From Clostridia bacterium (GTDB lineage Bacteria; Bacillota_A; Clostridia; Oscillospirales; Acutalibacteraceae): 5,254 nucleotides of DNA. Positions 1 through 5,174 of the stretch are shown piece after piece (positions within the stretch are counted from its first letter, which is position 1; the number at the start of each line of letters is the position of its first letter). The notes below the pieces were generated by a model that was not told where the DNA came from, did not search any database, and saw nothing but the letters and a program-made list of their open reading frames with translations. The position numbers and the translations under genes are program-made. The stretch spans positions 1-5,254 of the forward strand of contig JAFVTJ010000015.1 in NCBI GenBank assembly GCA_017503305.1, written 5' to 3'.

Positions 1-1
1 C

Positions 2-85
2 TATGTGGAATGCCCGCGATGTCGTCAACCTGTAAGACATAGTGCTACGGCGAACACCTTTAAGGTTGAAGAAATTAATTATTAA
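2..85 (+). CDS. 3' end of an unidentified protein with a CxxC pair (partial)
   Basis: The frame beginning at base 2 stays open for 27 codons to a TAA at 83-85 and reads YVECPRCRQPV, then a polar tail ending KVEEINY. The start lies outside the window. The CPRC sequence (codons at 11-22) is the kind of cysteine pair found in small zinc ribbons, with a second pair presumably further upstream or absent. The composition is protein-like and the other two forward frames stop early (42 and 35), which favours this frame. I do not recognise the family. It resembles in outline the cysteine-rich C-terminal modules of small Bacillota proteins, but that is a loose impression. With only 27 residues this could also be a chance open frame. 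No obvious terminator follows the stop. Confidence 0.42.
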   Translation, partial: YVECPRCRQPVRHSATANTFKVEEINY

Positions 86-138
86 AAATATCGCAGGTAA
101 CGGACCAAGCGGTGTTCCTCTTGTATATCATTCTAAGG

Positions 139-190
139 TATGGCGGTGTGAGATGGAATATTGTTGCACAACTAATGAAAATACGCCATA
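139..190. promoter_or_regulatory. Inverted repeat, possible operator of the ABC operon
   Basis: TATGGCG at 139-145 is perfectly repeated in inverted orientation as CGCCATA at 184-190, with 38 bases between the arms. The right arm overlaps the -10 box at 187-192 and the left arm lies upstream of the -35 box, so the two arms bracket the promoter. That arrangement suits a repressor binding both sites. The arms are only 7 bp and do not extend, so chance cannot be excluded. Confidence 0.35.
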
Positions 191-192
191 AT
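164..192 (+). promoter_or_regulatory. Probable promoter of the ABC transporter operon
   Basis: A -35 box TTGCAC (164-169) and a -10 box CATAAT (187-192) are separated by 17 bases, the optimal spacing for the housekeeping sigma factor. Transcription would begin near 199 and give a leader of about 30 bases before the ATG at 230. The A/T-rich stretch after the -10 box is typical. The ribosome binding site AAAGGG (216-221) lies 8 bases before the start codon. Confidence 0.6.
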
Positions 193-229
193 AATTTAAA
201 ACAAAACCAAAAACGAAAGGGTTTATTGT

Positions 230-1150
230 ATGGACTACGTTTTAAGGACCTTTGGTCTTACAAAAAAGTATAAAAAGCACCTTGCTGTTAATGATGCCAA
301 TATGAATATTGCCCGTGGAGATATCTATGGCTTTGTTGGCGAAAACGGCTCGGGCAAGACTACGATTATCCGTTTGATTACAGGGCTTATTTTTGCGCAA
401 TCGGGCAGGTTTGAGCTTTTTGGCATTCCGCACGATTCGGCCGAAATTCGCGTCGCTCGCCGTAAGGTTGGTGCCGTGGTGGAAAGCCCTTCAATTTACC
501 AAAATATGTCGGCTTACGACAATCTTAAAATGCAGTGCATGGTGCTGGGGCTTCCCGCTGATGAGAGAATTGAAAAAACGCTTGATATTGTGGGACTCGG
601 CTATTTGCTCAAAGACAAGAAGCACGTTAGCAACTTTTCACTTGGTATGCGCCAACGCCTTGGCATTGCTATGGCGCTTTTGGGCGAGCCGGAATTTTTA
701 ATTTTGGATGAGCCGATGAACGGTCTTGATCCGGCGGGTATTGTGGAGGTGCGCGAGCTTATTTTAAAGCTTAATCGCGAGCACAACATTACCTTTTTAA
801 TTTCTTCCCACATTTTAACCGAATTATCTTTGGTTGCTACAAAGTACGGCATTATTTCAAAGGGACATATCATTAAGGAAATTACCGCGGCCGAGCTTCA
901 ACAAGAGCTTGCAAAAACCACCAACATTACGGTGGATAAGCCTGAAGCGTTGACCGAATTGCTTGGCACACTTGTAAACAAGGATGCGATTTCTTATATA
1001 CCCGACGGCATTCGTATTGTGGGTGAAATTGACCTTAATGCGATATTAACCGCTATTATTGGCGCGGGCATTCGCGTTGTTAGCGTTAATTGCCACGAAA
1101 CAAGTTTTGAAGATTATTATCTTGAAACTATCGGAGGTAAAAGAGCATGA
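230..1150 (+). CDS. ABC transporter ATPase, BcrA/LanF-like (peptide-resistance type)
   Basis: This is the cytoplasmic ATPase of an ABC-2-type exporter; it drives the permease encoded next. In order the sequence shows an A-loop Tyr14, Walker A GENGSGKT (37-44), a Q-loop region VVESPSIYQN in which the usual Gln is Glu85, the signature FSLGMRQ (136-142), Walker B FLILDEP (156-162, D160 and E161), the D-loop GLD (165-167) and the switch histidine H194. A regulatory-type C-terminal extension of roughly 90 residues follows. The Glu-for-Gln 'E-loop' and the SLGM signature are known from BcrA (bacitracin) and LanF (lantibiotic immunity) ATPases, so export of, or protection against, a membrane-active peptide is a reasonable inference. 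The substrate itself cannot be read from the sequence. The length of 306 residues is normal for the family and all catalytic motifs are intact. The stop codon overlaps the permease start as ATGA, which implies translational coupling. Confidence 0.93.
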   Translation: MDYVLRTFGLTKKYKKHLAVNDANMNIARGDIYGFVGENGSGKTTIIRLITGLIFAQSGRFELFGIPHDSAEIRVARRKVGAVVESPSIYQNMSAYDNLKMQCMVLGLPADERIEKTLDIVGLGYLLKDKKHVSNFSLGMRQRLGIAMALLGEPEFLILDEPMNGLDPAGIVEVRELILKLNREHNITFLISSHILTELSLVATKYGIISKGHIIKEITAAELQQELAKTTNITVDKPEALTELLGTLVNKDAISYIPDGIRIVGEIDLNAILTAIIGAGIRVVSVNCHETSFEDYYLETIGGKRA

Positions 1151-1995
1151 TGGGACTTATTAAATCGGATTATAAAAGATTTTTCCACGATAAGCTTTTT
1201 CTTGTGGTTTGCATTTTGGCCTTGGTTTTTGCGGTTATAACACCCCTTTTGTACGTGGTGATTTTCGCCGGTGTGGGCGAAATCGACCCCATGACCGAGC
1301 AACTGCTTGCGGGCTACGTTACTGCAAAGGGACAGTTTTTCGGCGCCTTTTCGTTTGGTAACAACTTGGGGCTTATTGCGCCCTTGCTCATTGGCATAAT
1401 TCTTTTTAAGGATTTTAGCTTTGGTACTGTGCGCAACAAGATTATTAGCGGACACTCTCGCGCCTCAATCTTTTTATCAATTTTTACGGTTTGTGTTACT
1501 ACCTTGTTTGGCATTGTGCTGTTGCACGCGCTTTTAAGCCTTGGCATAAGCCTTCCGTTTTTTGATTACCAGCCCACACCCTTTAAAATGGCAGACTTTT
1601 GGTATTTGTTGGAATCCTTGTTGTTAGAGCTGCTTGTTTATATTTTTGTAGCAGCCCTTATGAGCTGGCTTTGTGTCAATATGAAAAACGTTGGTATGGT
1701 TATTGTAATGTATATTGCAATTGTTTTCGGCTTTACAATGATTGCCGGAATTTTGCAGGTTGTAATTGCGGTGCTTTCTGCGGATCTAATTTCTGCAGAT
1801 GCGAGCACAAAAAACACGGTAGAAATTCTTAACTTTTTCCAACGCATTAACGTGTTCAATTCTTCTGCCACTATCGGTATGGGAACAAAATACACCGCAA
1901 AGGACGTTTGGTATTACGTGTTGCCGCCCGTTTTGGGCACTGCTGCGCTACTTCGCCACGGCTTGTTTAGCTTTAAAAAGAAAGACTTAAAATAG
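1147..1995 (+). CDS. ABC-2 family permease, partner of the preceding ATPase
   Basis: A 282-residue integral membrane protein with about six hydrophobic segments, roughly at 17-42, 74-87, 106-136, 150-175, 181-212 and 257-273. Between segments 2 and 3 is the cytoplasmic stretch FKDFSFGTVRNKIISGHSR (87-105), which matches the conserved loop of BcrB/LanE/ABC-2 permeases that couples to the ATPase. The C-terminus FSFKKKDLK is also typical of these permeases. The start used is the first of two adjacent ATG codons, because GGAGG at 1133-1137 lies 9 bases before it; the second ATG would change only one residue. The gene overlaps the ATPase stop by 4 bases, so the two are co-translated. Only one permease is present, as in homodimeric BcrAB-like arrangements, whereas lantibiotic LanFEG systems have two. 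It ends just before a strong terminator. Confidence 0.9.
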   Translation: MMGLIKSDYKRFFHDKLFLVVCILALVFAVITPLLYVVIFAGVGEIDPMTEQLLAGYVTAKGQFFGAFSFGNNLGLIAPLLIGIILFKDFSFGTVRNKIISGHSRASIFLSIFTVCVTTLFGIVLLHALLSLGISLPFFDYQPTPFKMADFWYLLESLLLELLVYIFVAALMSWLCVNMKNVGMVIVMYIAIVFGFTMIAGILQVVIAVLSADLISADASTKNTVEILNFFQRINVFNSSATIGMGTKYTAKDVWYYVLPPVLGTAALLRHGLFSFKKKDLK

Positions 1996-1998
1996 ATT

Positions 1999-2047
1999 AA
2001 AAATTGCAGGAAAACCTTAAAAAAAGGCCTTCCTGCAATTTTTATAT
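1999..2047 (+). terminator. Intrinsic terminator ending the ABC operon
   Basis: A perfect 14-bp stem pairs 1999-2012 with 2030-2043 (arm AAAAATTGCAGGAA). Inside it, after an AA/CC mismatch, a second 4-bp stem pairs CCTT (2015-2018) with AAGG (2024-2027) around an A5 loop. The 3' arm runs into TTTTTAT. The stem begins four bases after the permease stop codon. Because the 5' arm starts with an A-run, the same hairpin would have a U-tract on the other strand as well. Confidence 0.92.
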
Positions 2048-2061
2048 ACAGTTAATTTTTG

Positions 2062-2090
2062 TTGCAAAGACAAAAATTTTATGATATAAT
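2062..2090 (+). promoter_or_regulatory. Strong promoter of the kinase/surface-protein operon
   Basis: TTGCAA (2062-2067), a 17-base spacer, then a perfect TATAAT (2085-2090) preceded by TGA, giving an extended -10 box. The predicted transcription start is near 2097, about 100 bases before the first gene. It sits directly after the ABC terminator, so the downstream genes form an independent unit. Confidence 0.8.
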
Positions 2091-2116
2091 AAGATGAAAA
2101 ATACTATCGTGGGTAA

Positions 2117-2143
2117 TTGTTGCCTAAAAATAGTTTTTATAAT
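2117..2143 (+). promoter_or_regulatory. Possible second promoter in the leader
   Basis: A second perfect TATAAT lies at 2138-2143. The best -35 candidate, TTGTTG at 2117-2122, leaves only 15 bases of spacer, which is short, so activity would probably be weaker or need an activator. The -10 box itself is convincing, but the region is A/T-rich and such boxes arise by chance. Confidence 0.35.
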
Positions 2144-2156
2144 TGTACAAATGTAC
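2143..2156. promoter_or_regulatory. TTGTACAA palindrome, possible operator
   Basis: TTGTACAA (2143-2150) is a perfect 8-bp palindrome. It overlaps a second dyad made of GTACA (2145-2149) and TGTAC (2152-2156) separated by two bases. The site lies at the transcription start expected from the second TATAAT and about 50 bases downstream of the first start, where a bound repressor could block both. No regulator gene is visible nearby. Confidence 0.35.
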
Positions 2157-2182
2157 TATTTCTGCCTATTTTGCGCACATTG

Positions 2183-2188
2183 AAGGAG
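2183..2188 (+). promoter_or_regulatory. Ribosome binding site that fixes the adaptor start
   Basis: AAGGAG at 2183-2188 lies 8 bases before the ATG at 2197. The same frame is open back to a TTG at 2143, but that codon has no upstream purine-rich site and overlaps the second TATAAT. The ATG is therefore the start. Confidence 0.85.
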
Positions 2189-2196
2189 CGAAGCAA

Positions 2197-2976
2197 ATGG
2201 AAAAAATTGAGAAAAATAATAGAGAATATTACGCGATTGATATTGCACATATCCTTAAATCGTTGTGGAATAAGGCGTGGTTGATTGTCTTGTCAGGCTT
2301 TTTGGCTGCGGCTATAGGATTTGGGTTGTCATCGTTTGTGATTGCTCCCACCTATTCATCGGCTATTAAGCTTTACGTAAACAATAGCTCATTCTCTTTG
2401 GGCAACACAAGCTTTAGCATTAGCTCTTCGGAAATTACGGCAGCGCAAAGCTTGGTAAGAACCTATGGTGAAATTTTAAGCAGCCGTAGCACGTTGGAGC
2501 GTATAATAGATAAATCCGGTGTGGATTACGACTGGGAAGATTTGGCGGAAATGATTGTTTCCGAACCTTCCAACGAAACCGAAATTATGTTGGTTACAGT
2601 TACCTGTAAGGACCCGTACGAAGCCAGCAAAATCGCAAACACCATTGCCGAAATTTTGCCTATCCGTATTTCCGAGATTATTGACGGCGCTTCGATGGAG
2701 GTTGTTGACTCGGCAATACCCAACCTTGAAAAGGTGGCACCAAGCATTACAAAATATACCGCAATTGGTATGGTTTTGGGCGCCTTCTTTACAATAGTTG
2801 TTTTAACTGTTTCGGCTATGCTTGACGATACTGTTCGTGATGAAGAATACGTGCTTAAGGCTTACGATTATCCGATACTCGGTAAAGTGCCCGACCTTTT
2901 AGATAACGGCAACCGCTCGTATGCGTATTATTCACAAAGAAGAACTACTAAAAAAACACAAGGAAAGGAAGGGTAA
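2197..2976 (+). CDS. cpsC: Wzz/CpsC-type chain-length determinant, BY-kinase membrane adaptor
   Basis: A 259-residue membrane protein of the polysaccharide co-polymerase family that, in Gram-positive bacteria, serves as the separate transmembrane activator of a CpsD-type tyrosine kinase. It has a short cytoplasmic N-terminus, a first membrane helix at about 27-50, an extracellular domain of some 135 residues, and a second helix at about 187-207. Before helix 2 are spaced prolines (P175, P182), as in the family. After it comes DDTVRDEEYVLKAYDYPILG (210-229), matching the conserved 'LD.t+..e..v.....PvLG.iP' cytoplasmic segment that contacts the kinase, followed by a short basic tail with Y242, Y244 and Y245. 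The kinase gene starts 6 bases after the stop codon, fitting a split adaptor/kinase pair rather than the fused proteobacterial form. The symbol follows streptococcal usage; CapA and YwqC are equivalents. The exact polysaccharide controlled is unknown. Confidence 0.9.
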   Translation: MEKIEKNNREYYAIDIAHILKSLWNKAWLIVLSGFLAAAIGFGLSSFVIAPTYSSAIKLYVNNSSFSLGNTSFSISSSEITAAQSLVRTYGEILSSRSTLERIIDKSGVDYDWEDLAEMIVSEPSNETEIMLVTVTCKDPYEASKIANTIAEILPIRISEIIDGASMEVVDSAIPNLEKVAPSITKYTAIGMVLGAFFTIVVLTVSAMLDDTVRDEEYVLKAYDYPILGKVPDLLDNGNRSYAYYSQRRTTKKTQGKEG

Positions 2977-2982
2977 AGAAAA

Positions 2983-3750
2983 ATGGGATTATTTGGTAAT
3001 AAGCGCGACAAGGGTCCGTTTATGCCCGGTGCGGTTAACAAAAAAACACTTCACAAAAATTTGGAATTTACCGCTATCGAGCAATACAAGCTTATCCGCG
3101 CAAACTTGGATTTTACACTTCCGCCTGATGAAAAATGCCCTGTAATTGGCGTGACAAGTTCAATGCGTGGCGAGGGTAAAAGTACAACTGCGGTTAACCT
3201 TTCCTACGTTTTTGCCGAAAAGGGCCACCGCGTGCTCTTGATAGACGGCGACTTGAGAATTCCCTCTATCGCTAAGAAAATGGGTATTGAAAGCACCCCC
3301 GGCCTTGCCGACTTATTAAGAGGTAAGGGTGCACAGTTGGCCGATTTCAAGGCATATTTGCTTAAAAACTGGTACATATTGCCCTCGGGCGATATTCCGC
3401 CTAACCCGTCTGAGCTTTTGGGCTCGGGCCGAATGGAAAAAATTCTTAACCAGTTAAGAGAAATGTTCGATTATATTATTATCGACCTTCCGCCGGTTAA
3501 TATCGTGTCTGACGCGATTTCAATTTCTTCGTTTATTTCGGGTATGATAGTGGTTATCCGCGAAGAATATACCGAGAAAAAGGAATTGGAACGCTGCTTT
3601 AGACAGTTAAAACTTTCTAACGTAAAAATACTTGGTTGTGTTATGAACGAAACAAGATCGGGTGGCAAATCTTACGGTAGGTACAAAAAGTATAGATATT
3701 ATAAGTACTATAACTACTATCAAAGCTCATCGCGAGGAAATAAAAAGTGA
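2983..3750 (+). CDS. cpsD: CpsD/YwqD-type bacterial tyrosine (BY) kinase
   Basis: This cytoplasmic autophosphorylating protein-tyrosine kinase uses P-loop motifs rather than a eukaryotic kinase fold. The sequence shows the oligomerisation motif EQYKLIRANL (33-42), Walker A SSMRGEGKST (59-68, K66), Walker A' LLIDGDLRIPS (85-95, D88 and D90) and Walker B YIIIDLPP (164-171, D168). The last 25 residues form the phosphoacceptor tail with nine tyrosines (231, 234, 237, 239, 240, 242, 243, 245, 246) interspersed with Lys and Arg. The 255-residue length is close to the usual 225-250 for stand-alone kinases. GGAAGGG at 2967-2973 lies 9 bases before the ATG. The position between adaptor and phosphatase genes confirms the role. 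Its activity would normally depend on the adaptor and be reversed by the phosphatase encoded next. ParA/MinD-type ATPases share the fold, but the tyrosine tail and neighbours exclude them. Confidence 0.95.
   Translation: MGLFGNKRDKGPFMPGAVNKKTLHKNLEFTAIEQYKLIRANLDFTLPPDEKCPVIGVTSSMRGEGKSTTAVNLSYVFAEKGHRVLLIDGDLRIPSIAKKMGIESTPGLADLLRGKGAQLADFKAYLLKNWYILPSGDIPPNPSELLGSGRMEKILNQLREMFDYIIIDLPPVNIVSDAISISSFISGMIVVIREEYTEKKELERCFRQLKLSNVKILGCVMNETRSGGKSYGRYKKYRYYKYYNYYQSSSRGNKK
3734..3737 (+). promoter_or_regulatory. Ribosome binding site supporting the GTG start of the phosphatase
   Basis: GAGG within GCGAGGAAA lies 9 bases before the GTG at 3747, inside the 3' end of the kinase gene. Starting at this GTG gives the family N-terminus (M)IDWHSHVLP, whose HxH metal ligands would be lost with any later start. 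Confidence 0.8.
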
Positions 3751-4436
3751 TAGATTGGCATAGTCACGTTTTACCAAAAATGGATGACGGCAGCCGAAGT
3801 ATAGAAGAAAGTTTAAAGCTTATTAACATGCAACACCGCCAAGGTGTTGATAAAATAATAGCAACACCGCACTTTTATGCTAATGACGAATCGGTGAATT
3901 CGTTTTTAGAGCGCAGGCAGGCTTCGTTTGAGCTTTTAAAGCCAAATTTAAGCCCTAATGCACCGCAAATTATATTAGGTGCCGAGGTTAAATATTACCA
4001 CGGCATTAGCAAAATGGAAAACTTAAAGGCCTTACGTGCGCAGGATAGTGAAATATTACTTTTGGAAATGCCTTTTTCAAGGTGGACCGAATATATGCTG
4101 CGCGAAATTACCGAAATGTCGCTAATGGGCAACGTAAAGCTTGTTTTGGCTCATATTGAGCGATATCTTTCTTTGCAAAGCCGCGAGGTAATGGAAAAGG
4201 TCTACTCGGGTGAAATCCTCACCCAAGTTAACGCAAGCTTTTTTGCCAACCTTTCCACAAGGCGCAAGGCAGTAGCAATGCTAAGGCAGGGCAAAATTCA
4301 TTTTGTGGGGTCGGATTGTCACAACACCACCTCACGCCCACCAAGGCTTGACAGTGCCTTTGCGGTAATTGAAAGAAAATTAGGCCCCGGGTTTCTTACT
4401 CAAATGGATGAGTATGGGCAGTCCATGCTCGTTTAA
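3747..4436 (+). CDS. cpsB: CpsB/YwqE-type PHP-family protein-tyrosine phosphatase
   Basis: A manganese-dependent phosphotyrosine phosphatase of the PHP fold, which removes phosphate from the tyrosine tail of the kinase encoded upstream. Metal and active-site motifs are all present: HSH (H5, H7) in WHSHVLPKMDDGS, ATPH (H42), GAE (E80), LLLEMPFSRW (E107), AHIERY (H136, R139) and GSDCH (D190, H192). It has 229 residues, slightly shorter than the roughly 240-255 common in the family, but no motif is missing, so it should be active. Translation starts at GTG and overlaps the kinase stop by 4 bases (GTGA), implying coupled synthesis of the two opposing enzymes. The order adaptor, kinase, phosphatase resembles the Bacillus ywqCDE order rather than the streptococcal cpsABCD order, in which the phosphatase precedes the other two. 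Histidinol phosphatase HisK shares the fold, but the neighbours decide against it. Confidence 0.93.
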   Translation: MIDWHSHVLPKMDDGSRSIEESLKLINMQHRQGVDKIIATPHFYANDESVNSFLERRQASFELLKPNLSPNAPQIILGAEVKYYHGISKMENLKALRAQDSEILLLEMPFSRWTEYMLREITEMSLMGNVKLVLAHIERYLSLQSREVMEKVYSGEILTQVNASFFANLSTRRKAVAMLRQGKIHFVGSDCHNTTSRPPRLDSAFAVIERKLGPGFLTQMDEYGQSMLV

Positions 4437-4480
4437 ATAAAAAAATAATAAAATTTTTATATTGAAAGGAAGAATTTCAA

Positions 4481-5149
4481 ATGAAAAAGATTTTAGCAAT
4501 TTGCGTAGTTTTAGTAATGGTATTTTGCTTAAGCACAACTGCTTTTGCAGCCCCAAACGGTTTTGTTTCCAGCCCTTCTGAAAATAAAACTCCTGAAATT
4601 GAAACTGTTGAACCCTCTGATGAAAACTGTATAGCTGACTTGGGTGTTACTTCCTATGCTGACAGATTTAACGTTGCCGATGCCGACAGAGAAGCGCTTG
4701 AAGCTGCTTACGCCGACATTGCTGATGCTGATGACCTTGCTGATTTAAGCAAAGACCTTGAAAAATTGGCAAAGGACAAAAAGGTTAAGACCGAAGACCT
4801 TTTGGTAAGCGACCTTTTCAACATTTCTGCAGAAGGCTGTAAGGACCACAATAAAGACCACGAATTAGAAATCGTTTTATCGGTTGATACTCTTAAAAAC
4901 TTTGTTGGCCTTATGTACAACGACAACGGTAAGTGGGTTGTTGTAGATGGCGCTAAGGTTGTTAAAAACGGCACTGCGTTAAAGTTCTCGGTTGCTACCA
5001 CAACTGCTCCTTTTGCAATTGTTGTAAGCAAGGTCGCAACATCACCCCAAACTGAAGATGGCAACCTTTATAGCGTTTTCGTAATTATGGCATCTGTAGC
5101 AGCGTTGGCTACTATCGTTTGCTTAAAGAAGTCTAAGAACCAGGCATAA
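4481..5149 (+). CDS. Secreted surface protein with sortase-like C-terminal signal
   Basis: A 222-residue precursor with a clear Sec signal peptide (KK at 2-3, hydrophobic core 4-18, likely cleavage after AFA at 21-23). A Ser/Pro/Glu-rich linker follows (about 30-48), then an acidic, helix-prone stretch rich in Ala-Asp (65-90). Next is a domain of about 85 residues (103-185) with DLLVSDLFNIS, NGKWVVV and APFAIVV. This pattern resembles a beta-sandwich module I associate with surface proteins of Clostridia and some archaea, where it reads roughly LFDIS...G.W..V...SPFAIV. The C-terminus has SPQTE (188-192), a hydrophobic helix (197-215) and KKSK, the layout of a cell-wall sorting signal, but with Glu in place of the usual Gly. 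C50 and C120 could form a disulfide outside the cell. AAAGGAAG at 4465-4472 gives a good ribosome binding site. It shares the operon with the kinase system; its function is unknown. Confidence 0.8.
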   Translation: MKKILAICVVLVMVFCLSTTAFAAPNGFVSSPSENKTPEIETVEPSDENCIADLGVTSYADRFNVADADREALEAAYADIADADDLADLSKDLEKLAKDKKVKTEDLLVSDLFNISAEGCKDHNKDHELEIVLSVDTLKNFVGLMYNDNGKWVVVDGAKVVKNGTALKFSVATTTAPFAIVVSKVATSPQTEDGNLYSVFVIMASVAALATIVCLKKSKNQA

Positions 5150-5174
5150 TAAAAAATATTAGGGAGTGCTTACA

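Noticed and set aside
90..191. Open stretch in frame 3 through the intergenic region (34 codons to a TAA at 189-191)
   Set aside because: It has no start codon with a ribosome binding site, the only ATG is late (153), and it overlaps the promoter. The predicted peptide shows nothing recognisable.
1117..1455. Minus-strand open frame of 112 codons across the permease start
   Set aside because: It lies antisense to a clearly coding ABC-2 permease, the product shows no recognisable domain, and no promoter or ribosome binding site is evident.
2143..2196. An 18-codon N-terminal extension of the adaptor gene from a TTG codon
   Set aside because: The TTG has no ribosome binding site and lies in the TATAAT/palindrome region, whereas the ATG at 2197 has AAGGAG at ideal spacing and gives the usual short cytoplasmic N-terminus.
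3681..3720. Short tandem-like repeat at the 3' end of the kinase gene as a separate repeat element
   Set aside because: The periodicity comes from tyrosine codons of the phosphoacceptor tail; it is coding low complexity and is treated as part of the gene.
4437..4464. A/T-rich dyad (AAAATTTTTAT) between the phosphatase and the surface-protein gene as a terminator or promoter
   Set aside because: It has no G/C-containing stem and no -35/-10 pair with acceptable spacing, so it reads as ordinary A/T-rich spacer within one operon.
4708..5064. Minus-strand open frame of 118 codons within the surface-protein gene
   Set aside because: It is antisense to a gene with signal peptide, domain and anchor. 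The Ser/Thr-rich product is what reading the opposite strand of Ala/Asp/Lys-rich codons gives.
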